DNA of 64,000 nucleotides from Mesorhizobium sp. Z1-4 (GCF_004000235.1 NZ_RCIO01000004.1:54555-118554), one strand, 5' to 3'. Positions 46,017-55,221 are shown, counted from the stretch's first letter. Notes: generated from the sequence alone by a model not told the origin. Numbers and translations are program-made.

Positions 46017-46327
46017 CCCGCTGCCCCTGTTGCGGCCAGGAGCTGCCGGCGGGCTATGTCGCGCCGCGCGAGGAACTGGCGGGGCGGCTCAATACGGATA
46101 GTCCGGTCTTTCATTCGATCGTGCGGCGCTTGGCATGGCGGCCAGGCCTGTTCGTCGGCACCGCCGAACTGGTCGATTATGTCTACCGCGATGACCCTGA
46201 TGGCGGGCCGCTCGATGCCAACAAGTGCATTCAGATCGCTATCACCCGGTATCGCCAGCAGCTTGAGCCGTTGGGCTGGGAAATCAAAACCCGGTTCGGA
46301 CGCGGCTATCGCCTGATGATCCGCTAG
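46013..46327 (+). CDS. Zinc-knuckle plus PhoB-type winged-helix protein B
   Basis: 104 residues from a GTG overlapping the helicase stop (GTGA). N-terminal RCPCCGQELPAGY, then a winged helix with LFVGTAELVDYVYRDDPDGG, CIQIAITRYRQQLEPLGWEI and the wing FGRGYRLMI. Paralogue of the protein at 40084-40428; both lack a receiver domain. Confidence 0.72.
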   Translation: MTRCPCCGQELPAGYVAPREELAGRLNTDSPVFHSIVRRLAWRPGLFVGTAELVDYVYRDDPDGGPLDANKCIQIAITRYRQQLEPLGWEIKTRFGRGYRLMIR

Positions 46328-46728
46328 GCGCTTTCCACCCGCCATTTCGCCCTGCGCACTGTCCAGACGCGTTCCAGCCGCCGCACGCGGATTGCCTGGC
46401 GCTCGCCGGCGGTTGGATGCTGCACGGCCACGCGCATGGGCTCGCGGCAGGATTCGCAGCGCATGAGCGCCCCGACGCTGCTGCAGTCGATATCCCCGAA
46501 CAATGTGATCAGATCGGCTGGCACGTACCACCTGGCGCGGCCGCTGCCGCAATAGCATACGGCCTTGAACAAAGCGCCCTGGTCGCGCGCGGCCGAGAGA
46601 CGATAGGGCGGCAGGCCTCGGCGCTGGCGGTGCTGTTCGGGCATTCCTTCGCAATAGGAACGAATGCCTATCGCGTCAAGACCGCAGGCGGAATGACCAG
46701 AGGCAAAAGAGCGCGCCAGCGCCGTCAT
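46324..46728 (-). CDS. Hypothetical phage protein with paired cysteines
   Basis: 134 residues if it starts at 46728; an ATG at 46644 would give 106. CYCGSGRARWYVP and MRCESCREPMRVAV give two Cys pairs suitable for a zinc site, followed by a basic C-terminus (RRLERVWTVRRAKWRVES). No good ribosome binding site at either start. The only leftward gene in the late half; it overlaps the previous stop by four bases. Confidence 0.5.
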   Translation of the reverse strand: MTALARSFASGHSACGLDAIGIRSYCEGMPEQHRQRRGLPPYRLSAARDQGALFKAVCYCGSGRARWYVPADLITLFGDIDCSSVGALMRCESCREPMRVAVQHPTAGERQAIRVRRLERVWTVRRAKWRVESA

Positions 46729-46988
46729 TCGAGGCCGTCAGCAGCCCGGCGCGCGGCGGCGGTGAGGCGTGTCACGCATGGAACAACCAGCGGCCCGGCA
46801 GGGCCGCGCCGCTTGCTTTCAACCCGCGCCCGAGCCCCTGAATTTCCATCAATTTCCGCCGCCGCAATTGACGCCCGCGCCCCGTCCCGATTGGGCGTGA
46901 AATTGATCCGCCTCGCGCCTTTCCATTGCCAGCAATTGACGCAGGCGGATTTGGCGGAACCTGACCACCTGGCGACGGGATCGGGGAC

Positions 46989-47200
46989 GGTTACCCGGTT
47001 ACATCGCGGTTACACCACTGGTAACCAAGAAAACCCAAGGAAATCAACGACATGAGCGCTACGGTTACCGGATACCCGGAATGCATCACTCGCATGCACG
47101 CGCGCGCGCGTGCGCGTATGTGAGGTAACCGTGTAACTTGTAACCGGGTGGGTATATCTATCTGAAATTGCAGCGCAAAAGCCGGTTACATCGCGGTTAC
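46989..47200. repeat. GGTTAC/GTAACC repeat array
   Basis: At least eight hexamers in 212 bp. GGTTAC starts at 46989, 46997, 47008, 47063, 47184 and 47195; reverse copies GGTAACC at 47020 and 47124, plus GTAACC at 47140. The 19-mer CCGGTTACATCGCGGTTAC occurs twice exactly, at 46995 and 47182 (the first preceded by a C). Confidence 0.8.
47091..47122. repeat. 32-bp alternating purine-pyrimidine tract
   Basis: An unbroken CGCATGCA..(CG)n..TGCGCGTATGTG alternation, prone to Z-form or cruciform structure. It lies inside the GGTTAC array. Confidence 0.7.
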
Positions 47201-47263
47201 CCGGCGCCATCAGCAGGTGACCGCATCGGCGCTGAATAAAAAATCCCCTATGGAGCGTTTTCG

Positions 47264-47884
47264 ATGAGCGATCGACCGTCAGAAGGGTATCGGACAGCCC
47301 ACACGCCGAGCTCGGCCGGTGACGACCAGGCGGCCGAGAGCTCCGACCAGGCCGCGCCCGAGCTGACCGGAGCCGATCCCGCCGACCTTCTGGCCGGCCT
47401 GGATGACGAACAGGCTGCCGACGCCCTGGAATTGGTCGCCGAAACAGCATTGACCGCGCGGAGGGGTGCGGGAAGGCCGCAAGGCGCTTTGAACCGCAAG
47501 AACAACGACATGATCGCCTACCTGCAGGCGAAGGGGCACCGCGACCCGTGGGTAACGTTGAGCCTGATCCAGTCGGCCGATTTCGCGGCTTTGTGCGCAA
47601 TGGTCGGAGCCGGAACGGGCAAGGCGAAGATGGCCGTGCTCAAGCTGCAGAAGGATGCGGCGGATGCGATCATGCCATACAACCACGGCAAGATGCCGAC
47701 GACTGTCAATCTGACCGGCAACGGCAGCAAGCGGCCGCTGATGGTCATCGGTGAAATGAACATCAACCAGGTGTCGCATGACGGCTATATGAGCGCCGGG
47801 GAACCTGTACCGAAAAGCCAAGGAAATCAGCGGGTTATCGACGGCGAGGCCGTGCGACAAACCGACGATACCGGCGATAGCTGA
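47264..47884 (+). CDS. Probable terminase small subunit
   Basis: 206 residues, GGAG upstream of the ATG. An acidic disordered N-terminus is followed by RRGAGRPQGALNRKNNDMIA, a segment seen at the start of many phage small-terminase HTH domains, then helical sequence (GKAKMAVLKLQKDAADAIMP). It lies directly before terL, where TerS belongs. Assignment rests on position and that motif. Confidence 0.6.
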   Translation: MSDRPSEGYRTAHTPSSAGDDQAAESSDQAAPELTGADPADLLAGLDDEQAADALELVAETALTARRGAGRPQGALNRKNNDMIAYLQAKGHRDPWVTLSLIQSADFAALCAMVGAGTGKAKMAVLKLQKDAADAIMPYNHGKMPTTVNLTGNGSKRPLMVIGEMNINQVSHDGYMSAGEPVPKSQGNQRVIDGEAVRQTDDTGDS

Positions 47885-48226
47885 CTAAGCCATTGATTTC
47901 GTTGGTTGCGTGACTGATCGCAAATCACTTGCCGAACCTCGCAAAACTGCTGATCGAGGGCAGGGCATGCCCGGCGATTGGCCTGGCCGGTGCGCGCCTG
48001 GCGTAGTGCCGCTACCCCGCCCCACCCCTCGCGCATGCCCGCACCCGCGAGGGCCGAATTTCCAAAACGGCACCCCCTCCACCCCCATGGGCTCCGGTGG
48101 GCCTCACACACACCGGCCTTTTCAAGCCTGCCTGCACTGGACTCGCGGCGGTCGCAAATAAATTCGTGCCGGTGAATCGGGGCGCGGGTTCGAGGGTGCG
48201 CGCCCGCAAAAGCAAGGAAATCGGGC
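47885..48226. other. 342-bp gap between terS and terL
   Basis: No convincing gene; a Pro-rich 83-codon frame at 47910-48161 lacks a ribosome binding site. It contains a hairpin (CCCTCGCG at 48026-48033 with CGCGAGGG at 48046-48053) and a weak terminator-like element. Confidence 0.5.
48094..48122 (+). terminator. Weak terminator-like hairpin before terL
   Basis: CCGGTG (48094-48099), 11-base loop, CACCGG (48111-48116), then CCTTTT. A short stem, so possibly only an attenuator. Confidence 0.35.
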
Positions 48227-49843
48227 ATGGGTCCAGAACCGCAATTCGACCTTGTGCGCAAATATCTGCCGCCGGGGCCGGTGGCGACCAAGTTCATTCA
48301 GTCGCAAGGGCCTATAGACCTGATCATGGGCCCCTGGGGGTCGGGCAAGACGGTGGCCTGCGTTTTCAAGTTGGTCACGCATGCCGCGGTTAACTTTCCG
48401 ATCTGCAGGGATGGCGTCGTGCATGTGCGGGCGGCCGCGATCCGCGACACCTACCGCGAAATGGCCAAGACGGCGTTGGCGACCTGGCTGGAGTTCTTTC
48501 CGAAAGGTGGCCCTTACACGGCCAGCGACAAAGACGCCTTCTCCGGCGGCCAGGACCGCCCCGTCAAACACGTGCTCGAATGGGACATCTTGCGTCCCTG
48601 GTATGCCGGTAAGGGCCTTTGGGAAAAGCGAAAGACCGTAATTCGCCTCGAAATGGAGTTCGGCGCGATCGGCGAACAGAATCTCGATAGTTTCTTCAAG
48701 GGCTACGAGATTTCCATGGGTTGGCTCAACGAGTGCGACCTTGTGCATGAGGATGCGCCCGGCCGCCTTTACGGTCGCACGGGGCGGTATCCTCCACGCT
48801 CCGAAATCATGGAATGGGAAGCCGAGCGGCTGGGTACGACTGAGGATCCAGACAGTGGCGCGGAAACGATGAACGTACCGCGCATCGTTTGCGGTGACTA
48901 TAACCCGCCAGACGAAAGCAACTGGACCTATAAACGCCACATCGAGGAGCCGGAAAAATGGCCCGGCTACAACTTTTTCCAGCAGCCTTCCGGTCTGTCA
49001 CCGCAAGCCGAAAACCGCATCGGTAAATCGCGCAAGCAGTATGAGGAGGAGGAGCGCCAGTTCGGCGGGCCTGATACGCCGGAAAGCCGCCGCAACGTGC
49101 ATGGCATGTACGCGCCGAAAGCCAGCGGAACCGTGATCTTTTCGCGCTTCAACGTACTGCGCAACCGTGCCGACCAGCCGCTGCGGATCGTCAAAGAGCT
49201 GCCGTTTTACGTGGGGATGGACGCCGGCGGCCGCCCGGCCGCGAAGATTGCCCAGATCATGCCCAACGGCCAGTTGCGACACCTGCGCGAAGTGATTTCG
49301 GACGCCAAGATCGTCACCGGCCCGTCCCGCTTTGCCGAGAATGTCATGGAAGTGCTGTTGCGCGACTTCGCCGGCATGCGGTGCGCGGGCGCCTGGGCCG
49401 ATCCGTCCTCCTGGTACGGCGCCGACAAGAAGGCGGGCGAGCTGGCCTGGGTGGAAACCGTGTCGATGGCGCTGCAGATACCGATCCTGCCCACTGCGAG
49501 CAACGATCTCGGAGCCCGCTTCGAGGCGGTTGACTGGTATCTCGGCGACATCGACGCCAATACGCCGCGCATGCTGGTTGACCCGTCCTGCATTTACACG
49601 ATCCGGGGTTATGTTTCGCAATACCAGCTCACCAAGAATTCCAGCGCAAGCAAAACTGACGGTCTGCAAGTCGAAAAGAACGAATACTCGCACATCATCG
49701 AGGCCGACCAGTATCTTTGCTATGGCTATCGCGGGCCTGTCGCCGTCAAGAAAGAGGCCGCGCAGATGGGCCGTTCGGGCAATGTGGTTCCGATCCGCAG
49801 CGTGACGGCCAAGTCTGACTTCGATGTCTTCCAACGGCGATAG
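48227..49843 (+). CDS. Terminase large subunit
   Basis: 538 residues, AAGGAA before the ATG. ATPase Walker A GPWGSGKT at residues 35-42; Walker B-like ISMGWLNECD; the nuclease part begins ELPFYVGMDAGGRPA with the metal-binding Asp and ends in a His/Asp-rich segment (EYSHIIEADQYLCYG). Packages phage DNA into proheads together with the small subunit. Confidence 0.92.
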   Translation: MGPEPQFDLVRKYLPPGPVATKFIQSQGPIDLIMGPWGSGKTVACVFKLVTHAAVNFPICRDGVVHVRAAAIRDTYREMAKTALATWLEFFPKGGPYTASDKDAFSGGQDRPVKHVLEWDILRPWYAGKGLWEKRKTVIRLEMEFGAIGEQNLDSFFKGYEISMGWLNECDLVHEDAPGRLYGRTGRYPPRSEIMEWEAERLGTTEDPDSGAETMNVPRIVCGDYNPPDESNWTYKRHIEEPEKWPGYNFFQQPSGLSPQAENRIGKSRKQYEEEERQFGGPDTPESRRNVHGMYAPKASGTVIFSRFNVLRNRADQPLRIVKELPFYVGMDAGGRPAAKIAQIMPNGQLRHLREVISDAKIVTGPSRFAENVMEVLLRDFAGMRCAGAWADPSSWYGADKKAGELAWVETVSMALQIPILPTASNDLGARFEAVDWYLGDIDANTPRMLVDPSCIYTIRGYVSQYQLTKNSSASKTDGLQVEKNEYSHIIEADQYLCYGYRGPVAVKKEAAQMGRSGNVVPIRSVTAKSDFDVFQRR

Positions 49844-50231
49844 CTGGCGCATCGTGTCGCCGGCGCCGGGCTCGGCGGCGCTCGCGGTCGCGGGCGCGCG
49901 CGCGAGAGAGAGACGCGGCGTGCTTGCCCAGGTGCGAACGGCGGATTCGCTCGCCGTCTATCGTGGCAGCGAACCCTTGGCCGTTGTGATGCTGGCACGG
50001 CATGGCTGGCGGCGAACCGAAATGGCGATGGCGATTCGCCGTGAGGCCGCCCCGCACATGCGCCGTCTCATTCGTCTGGCGCAATTGACGCTTTTCCGCC
50101 TGGCCCAAGATCGCCTCATCGTCGTTTCCATTCAGCCCTCAAATCTGGCCGGGCAAAGAATGGCGATGCTTTCGGGCTTCTGCCGAGCGCGGCTGAAAAA
50201 CCCGTTCCTGTGGGTCTATCGGAGGGAATGA
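49824..50231 (+). CDS. Hypothetical phage protein, possibly GNAT-like
   Basis: 135 residues overlapping the terL end by 20 bp. TADSLAVYRGSEPLAVVMLA, then NLAGQRMAMLSGFCRARLKN is weakly reminiscent of the acetyltransferase-like proteins that sit between terminase and portal in some podoviruses. Family not certain. Confidence 0.55.
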   Translation: MSSNGDSWRIVSPAPGSAALAVAGARARERRGVLAQVRTADSLAVYRGSEPLAVVMLARHGWRRTEMAMAIRREAAPHMRRLIRLAQLTLFRLAQDRLIVVSIQPSNLAGQRMAMLSGFCRARLKNPFLWVYRRE

Positions 50232-50234
50232 GCG

Positions 50235-50453
50235 ATGAAGCTATTCGGTGGCGGCAGAAGCTCCAGCAGCAGCACCAGCAGCAGCGATTCGGTCAAGGCA
50301 GCGGAGGAAAGCCGCAGGGCGCAGGCCGTTGCCAACGATCGTCAACTGGCCGAACAGCGCGCGCGTGACGAGCGCACGGCGGCAAGCCGACGCAAACCAC
50401 GCGGCCGCAGGCTGTTTGTGAGCGGCACCGACGCAAACAGCAAATTGAGCTGA
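50235..50453 (+). CDS. Small Ser-rich phage protein
   Basis: 72 residues: MKLFGGGRSSSSSTSSSDSV then a charged helix and a basic tail. Short proteins of this sort precede the portal gene in related phages. Function unknown. Confidence 0.6.
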   Translation: MKLFGGGRSSSSSTSSSDSVKAAEESRRAQAVANDRQLAEQRARDERTAASRRKPRGRRLFVSGTDANSKLS

Positions 50454-50461
50454 TCCTTCCC

Positions 50462-52063
50462 GTGGCCGACACCTCCGAACTCTCGCCGGTAGCGAAGGCG
50501 CGGCAACGCTCGCGCCAGGCATGGAACAGCCGTTCTGGCTGGGACCAGCTGTACCAGGACGCCTATGACTACGTGCTGCCAAACCGGCGGCCGGGCGGGC
50601 AGGGCGTCTCCAAGAACCCCGCGACATACATTTTCGACATGACCGGGCCCAATTCGGCCATCTACGGGGCCGGCCAGCTGCAGCGCCAGGTGTTTCCGCT
50701 ATCGACACCGTTTGTCGCCGAAACCGGCCCGTTGCTTGCCCAGCGTCTAAGCGCCGGCGAGCGCGCGGTTTTCGACCGCGAGCTGAACCGCGTCGCCAAC
50801 TTCGTCTATCCGTTTTTCCAGTCAGGCTCTTTCGACACGGCCGTGCATGAATACTGCACCGACCTGATGATTGGCACCGGCGCATTGCTGCCGCTCAAGG
50901 GCCCTTCGATCGAGGAACCGCTGCTTTTCTGCACCATCCCGCAGGATGAAATCGCCATCGGGCAAGACGCCTGGGGCCGCACCAACTTTGTCAGCTGGAA
51001 ACGGGCCAATCTCGGCCGCGAGGCCGCACTTCTGGCCTGGCCGAACGGCAATTTCACCAAGGATTTTCGCGATCGCGCGAAAGACCGGCCATATGAGGAA
51101 ATCACGGTCTACCAGGATTTCCGCAAGCTGCCGGACGGCCGCTGGGAATTCGTCGCGTACCTCGAAAAAGACGGTGACGACTTCATTGCACGCAGCGTCA
51201 CGCTGACACAGCCAATCGCGGTCGGCCGCTTCTATCGTGTCGCTGGCGAAGCCTACGGCCGGGGCCCGGTGCTTTTTGCGCTGCCGACCATCAAGACGGT
51301 CAACAAGGCGCAGGAGCTGGTGTTGAAGTCGGCAGCAATCCAGCTGCTGGGCATCTGGGGCTACCGTGCCGGCGGCACGTTCAATCCCGACACGATCCGC
51401 CTCGGCCCTGGTGAGTTTTGGCCGATGCACTCGACCGGCGGCGTTCTGGGCCCTGACGTGCAGCGGCTCGATCCCGCATCCGGCCGCCTGGACGTGGCGC
51501 GGCTGATCGTCGGCGGCGGCCAGCAACAGATCCGTGACGCAATGCTGGACACCCGGATTTACGACGATGGCGGCACACCGCCCTCGGCTTCCGAAGTGGC
51601 GGCGCAGCTGCAGCAGAACACCAACATTCACGTCGGCGCCTACGGCCGGCTTGAGCGCGAAACAGTGCCGGTCGTGGTCGCTCGGTCGATGGAAATCCTC
51701 AACGGCTGGGGCCTGCTGCCGCAGCTGATGAGCTTCAACGAGCTGCTAACCTCGATCTACTTCAATTCGCCGGCACGCATGGCCATGAAGGCCGACCAGA
51801 CCCGCGCAGCCATGCAGTATTACGAGCTGGCAGCGACGATCGCCCCGCAGTCGGTCAGCGAATACATCCACAAGGGGCGGCTGCTTGAACACGTGCGCCA
51901 GACCTCGGTTGTGCCGGCCACCATCCTGCCCAGCCCGGAGGAGGCGGCCGCAGCACGCGAACAGGCACAGGGTGAGCAGCTGGCCGGTGTAGCAGGCGAA
52001 GCAACCGTGCGCGCCGCGCCGCAGCTGGTGCAGGCCGCCCAGGCGGAGGCCGAAGCAGCGTGA
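50462..52063 (+). CDS. Head-to-tail connecting (portal) protein, T7 type
   Basis: 533 residues from a GTG. SGWDQLYQDAYDYVLPNRRP, then MTGPNSAIYGAGQLQRQVFP and a C-terminal GTPPSASEVAAQLQQNTNIH match the podovirus head-tail connector family (Head-tail_con). Forms the dodecameric portal at the capsid vertex. The end is Ala/Glu/Gln-rich. Confidence 0.9.
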   Translation: MADTSELSPVAKARQRSRQAWNSRSGWDQLYQDAYDYVLPNRRPGGQGVSKNPATYIFDMTGPNSAIYGAGQLQRQVFPLSTPFVAETGPLLAQRLSAGERAVFDRELNRVANFVYPFFQSGSFDTAVHEYCTDLMIGTGALLPLKGPSIEEPLLFCTIPQDEIAIGQDAWGRTNFVSWKRANLGREAALLAWPNGNFTKDFRDRAKDRPYEEITVYQDFRKLPDGRWEFVAYLEKDGDDFIARSVTLTQPIAVGRFYRVAGEAYGRGPVLFALPTIKTVNKAQELVLKSAAIQLLGIWGYRAGGTFNPDTIRLGPGEFWPMHSTGGVLGPDVQRLDPASGRLDVARLIVGGGQQQIRDAMLDTRIYDDGGTPPSASEVAAQLQQNTNIHVGAYGRLERETVPVVVARSMEILNGWGLLPQLMSFNELLTSIYFNSPARMAMKADQTRAAMQYYELAATIAPQSVSEYIHKGRLLEHVRQTSVVPATILPSPEEAAAAREQAQGEQLAGVAGEATVRAAPQLVQAAQAEAEAA

Positions 52064-52425
52064 GCGGCCCTGCAGCATTCGGCCGCCAGACGGCGGCAAT
52101 CGAGAATTTCGTTCGTCAAACACCCGATTGGGACGGGCTGGAAAGAGCTCTTTTCGGCAGTGAAGGCGCGCCCGATCCGCACCGGCCCGACGATCGCGTC
52201 AAGAAATTCCTGGCCGCCATCTGGCGCACGCCGGAGGGGCGCGAGTTTATCGAATGGCTTGCCGACCTCACCGTGCGGTCGGCCCCGGAGCCTGGCGGGC
52301 TGACCTTTGAAGGCCAGCACATCGCGCACGCCAAACACGAGACACGCTGGGCCCTGGGGCAAGCGGTTTTCCGCGCCCTGGCCGAAGGCGACGAGTTGAT
52401 CAACCAGACGGAGCCACGACGATGA
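52060..52425 (+). CDS. Bbp19-like phage protein
   Basis: 121 residues from a GTG overlapping the portal stop. The C-terminal part GLTFEGQHIAHAKHETRWAL, GQAVFRALAEGDELI resembles the small Bbp19-type proteins encoded next to the portal in related phages. Function unknown. Confidence 0.65.
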   Translation: MSGPAAFGRQTAAIENFVRQTPDWDGLERALFGSEGAPDPHRPDDRVKKFLAAIWRTPEGREFIEWLADLTVRSAPEPGGLTFEGQHIAHAKHETRWALGQAVFRALAEGDELINQTEPRR

Positions 52426-53351
52426 AAAACCTGCTTGAACGATATCTTCGCGAGATCCCGCGTGTGCCCGATGGCGGCGGCAGTGGGGAAGGTGCAGCCG
52501 CCGGCGGAGAGGGCGGCGGCGAAGGCGGTTCCGGTGACGGCGGTAACGCCGGCGGCGGAGGCGAGGGCGGCGCTGCTGCTGACGGTGGCTCCGGCGATGG
52601 CGGCGCCGCCCAGCCATACCGGCCCCAAGGCCTGCCTGAAACCATGTTCGGCAAAGACGATCGCGAGACCATGGACAAGATGGCAACCGCGCTCAATGGC
52701 TATCGCACACGCGAAAGCCAAGTCGGCAAGGATGCCGATGCCTACAAGGCCTTCGATTTCGACAAGCTGCAGATTGCCGACGATCTGAAACCGCATATGG
52801 ACGGGCTTGCCCAAGACCCGATCATGGAGGCGGCGGCAAACTACGCACTCGAAAACAAGATGCCGGTGCCGATGATGCAGGGGCTTGTCGCCACCGTCTA
52901 TGGCGAGGCCATGAAGGCTGGCGTGTTCGAGGGCTTTGTGGACGTGAACGCCGAGCGCGCCGCGCTGCTGCCAGAAAGCGCAAAGTCGCTTGCCCAGGAC
53001 AAACAGGATGCTGCGATCGACGCGCGCATGCAGGCCAACGAGGATTGGGTGAAGCTCAACACGGCGAGCAAGGACAATCCGAACGGCATGCCGCAGGAAG
53101 TGGCCGACCACATGCTGCTGATGCTCATGGACACGGCCAAGGGCAACCAAGCGATCGAGTGGATGAAATCAAGGATTACCGGCGCGGGCGATGCCCAGCC
53201 GAATGCCGGCGCAGGTCATGGTCCAGGCCAGCTTACTGCAGAAAAGCTGCGTGAACGGTCTGCGCTGCCGCAGAACAATCCCGGCCCCCAATTCGACCAG
53301 AAGTCCTATGACGAGCTGCAGGCAGACTACCGAAAGCTGCACGGAGAATAG
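52422..53351 (+). CDS. Probable capsid scaffolding protein
   Basis: 309 residues. A Gly/Ala/Glu-rich stretch at about 18-62, then helical charged sequence (PIMEAAANYALENKMPVPMM, LTAEKLRERSALPQNNPGPQ) and a basic C-terminal helix. Composition and the position between portal and capsid fit a scaffold. ATGA overlap with the previous gene. Confidence 0.7.
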   Translation: MKNLLERYLREIPRVPDGGGSGEGAAAGGEGGGEGGSGDGGNAGGGGEGGAAADGGSGDGGAAQPYRPQGLPETMFGKDDRETMDKMATALNGYRTRESQVGKDADAYKAFDFDKLQIADDLKPHMDGLAQDPIMEAAANYALENKMPVPMMQGLVATVYGEAMKAGVFEGFVDVNAERAALLPESAKSLAQDKQDAAIDARMQANEDWVKLNTASKDNPNGMPQEVADHMLLMLMDTAKGNQAIEWMKSRITGAGDAQPNAGAGHGPGQLTAEKLRERSALPQNNPGPQFDQKSYDELQADYRKLHGE

Positions 53352-53508
53352 GACCGCAATTGACGCGTGCGCGGGCGGGGCATCCTCGCCCGGCGCAACC
53401 AAGGGTGCGACCCGGCGACGTGACGGCTATCCTTCACCGGACCCCGAACAGACCGGCTCTATCGGCCCCGAGGATTGCTTTTGACACAGCAACCAAAGGG
53501 GTTTTCCC

Positions 53509-54426
53509 ATGTCACAGAACATTGCCAACTGGTATCGCGAAGTCATCAAGGACAAGGTGACCGTCGCCTTCCAGGCCCATGGCGGCCTGCTCGACGGCAC
53601 AATGATGTCTGGCGACATCCAGGCCAACACCGTCAAGTTCCCGACCGTCGGCCGCACGGAAGTGTACAAGCTCACCGGCGCGATCGAAAAAGTGCCTACC
53701 GGCGGCCCGTCGCTCGGCACCGTCCAGGTCACCATGGACGATTTCGAAGCTTCCGACTGGTGGCGCACGCAGGACGCCTACAAGGCCGGTCCGAACGAAC
53801 AGCAGGCGCTGGCGAACATCATCGTAAAGGCAGTTCGCCGCAAACGCGACACGATCAAGATCGACGCGCTGACCGCCTTCGCCAATCTCGGCGGTTCTGG
53901 CGTCACGAATATCGGCGACGGAACCGAAGTTATCGATATCCTGCACACCGAGCGCGCGCGCGCCGAGATCGCGGCGACCGGCGCAGACGACACCGGCGAA
54001 GTCAGCGTGTTCGCCCTGTTCCCGGCTATGTGGATGAGCCAGCTGGCCTTCTACAAGGAATTCGCAGATGCGCAGTGGGTCGGTCTCGAAAATGCACCGT
54101 TCTCCAAGGCGCAGCGCGCCCGAATGAAAACGGTGCGTGGCGTCCATTACATCGAGGGGCCGGACGAGTACTTCAACGAGTACGAGACCGGAAAGCTCGA
54201 AGCCTTCATGTGGCACAGGGAGTCGATGGGCGCGGAAATGCCGTGGAATCAGGAAGCGCCCTCAATGACCCAGCACACCGAGTATCAGGGCTCACCCTGG
54301 TTGATCAAGGCTGGGCTGGGCGGGGCCGCCATCGGCATCCAGGGCGCCGGCGTCAAGCGTCTGCGCATGTCCAAAATAGCAGCCCCGACACGTCCGGCCC
54401 AGCCGACCATAGCCGTGACGCCGTAA
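53509..54426 (+). CDS. Major capsid protein
   Basis: 305 residues, AGGGG upstream of the ATG. MSQNIANWYREVIKDKVTVA, VKFPTVGRTEVYKLTGAIEK, MDDFEASDWWRTQDAYKAGP and VHYIEGPDEYFNEYE match a podovirus capsid family (HK97-fold type, Phage_capsid_2-like). Separated from the scaffold by 157 bp, which could hold a promoter; capsid genes usually need high expression. Confidence 0.85.
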   Translation: MSQNIANWYREVIKDKVTVAFQAHGGLLDGTMMSGDIQANTVKFPTVGRTEVYKLTGAIEKVPTGGPSLGTVQVTMDDFEASDWWRTQDAYKAGPNEQQALANIIVKAVRRKRDTIKIDALTAFANLGGSGVTNIGDGTEVIDILHTERARAEIAATGADDTGEVSVFALFPAMWMSQLAFYKEFADAQWVGLENAPFSKAQRARMKTVRGVHYIEGPDEYFNEYETGKLEAFMWHRESMGAEMPWNQEAPSMTQHTEYQGSPWLIKAGLGGAAIGIQGAGVKRLRMSKIAAPTRPAQPTIAVTP

Positions 54427-54450
54427 GGGCGGAGCGTCCATCCGATCCAT

Positions 54451-54473
54451 AGGGCGGCGGTCTCCGCCGCCCT
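54451..54473 (+). terminator. Hairpin after the capsid gene
   Basis: AGGGCGGCGG, TCT, CCGCCGCCCT: a perfect 10-bp stem but no T-run. It may protect the capsid mRNA 3' end or attenuate read-through. Confidence 0.5.
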
Positions 54474-54516
54474 GACAGAAACGGGGCAATCGTCCCCCAT
54501 TCGAGGAAAAGACCAA

Positions 54517-55149
54517 ATGTCTCTCAATCTTCGTTCCCTGGCGCTCTGGGCATCGGCTCCTTTCGGGCTCTCGACCGCCGCCGCCAGCAAGGTGAACTTC
54601 TACACCTATGCCAGCGCCGACAGCCTCGCGACCATTCTGGCCGCCGGCTATTTCAACGACGCCCGCGACAAGCTGCAGGTCGATGACGTAATTTTCGTCC
54701 TGTCCGCTGCAGGCGGGGCGTCGGCGTTCACCACAATCATCATGGATACAGTGCCCACATCGGGCAATGTTCTCGTTCGTGGTGATACCGACGAAGGCGG
54801 AGGCGAGGTACGCGCCGTCACTGCTACGGACGACGGCCTGACTACCGGCCAGCTCCTCGCGACCGATACCTTTGTTGGCGTCACCAGCGCCGATGCCAAC
54901 CATATCGTCACTGCCCCGCCGATCGCCGACGTTCCGCTCGGCAAGGAAATCTGGGGCAAGAATGGCGGCACGGCGTTCGAGTTCCGCACCCCGGCTGCGT
55001 CCAACACCAAGATTAACAATGTGGACGCGGACAACACCGAGGCGGCCGTGGCGGCGAATACCAGCTTCATGCTGAAAAAGATCGCCGCCGACGAATGGGC
55101 GCTGGTCACAATCGTTGCCGGCACGATCGCGGCGCCAGCTGTCGATTAA
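54517..55149 (+). CDS. Probable capsid decoration/accessory protein
   Basis: 210 residues; SLNLRSLALWASAPFGLSTA, KVNFYTYASADSLATILAAG, YFNDARDKLQVDDVIFVLSA. Beta-rich and small, encoded directly after the capsid gene. The role is inferred from position; AGGAA precedes the ATG. Confidence 0.6.
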   Translation: MSLNLRSLALWASAPFGLSTAAASKVNFYTYASADSLATILAAGYFNDARDKLQVDDVIFVLSAAGGASAFTTIIMDTVPTSGNVLVRGDTDEGGGEVRAVTATDDGLTTGQLLATDTFVGVTSADANHIVTAPPIADVPLGKEIWGKNGGTAFEFRTPAASNTKINNVDADNTEAAVAANTSFMLKKIAADEWALVTIVAGTIAAPAVD

Positions 55150-55165
55150 GCCTGACACAAAAAGG

Positions 55166-55192
55166 CCGGGCGGCCCCGCGCCGCCCGGTTTT
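55166..55192 (+). terminator. Rho-independent terminator after the capsid block
   Basis: CCGGGCGGC, loop CCCGC, GCCGCCCGG, then TTTT. Confidence 0.8.
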
Positions 55193-55221
55193 CCAGTTCC
55201 ATTCCTGCGAGGCGCGCCGCC

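Larger units (their letters stand above)
46729..47263. other. 535-bp noncoding region before the terminase genes
   Basis: No supported gene. The left half has repeated CAATT-containing stretches (CAATTGACGC at about 46865 and 46932); the right half holds the GGTTAC array and an alternating purine-pyrimidine tract. A candidate replication origin, packaging site or late-gene control region. Confidence 0.6.

Noticed and set aside
46417-47055. Rightward 212-codon frame over the 46-47 kb noncoding region
   Set aside because: It runs antisense through a better-supported leftward frame and through the GGTTAC array, with an atypical basic composition.
46989-47200. CRISPR array
   Set aside because: Repeats are 6-7 bp in both orientations with irregular spacing, so protein-binding sites fit better.
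47910-48161. 83-codon Pro-rich frame between terS and terL
   Set aside because: No Shine-Dalgarno, no domain, and it spans two hairpins; probably noncoding.
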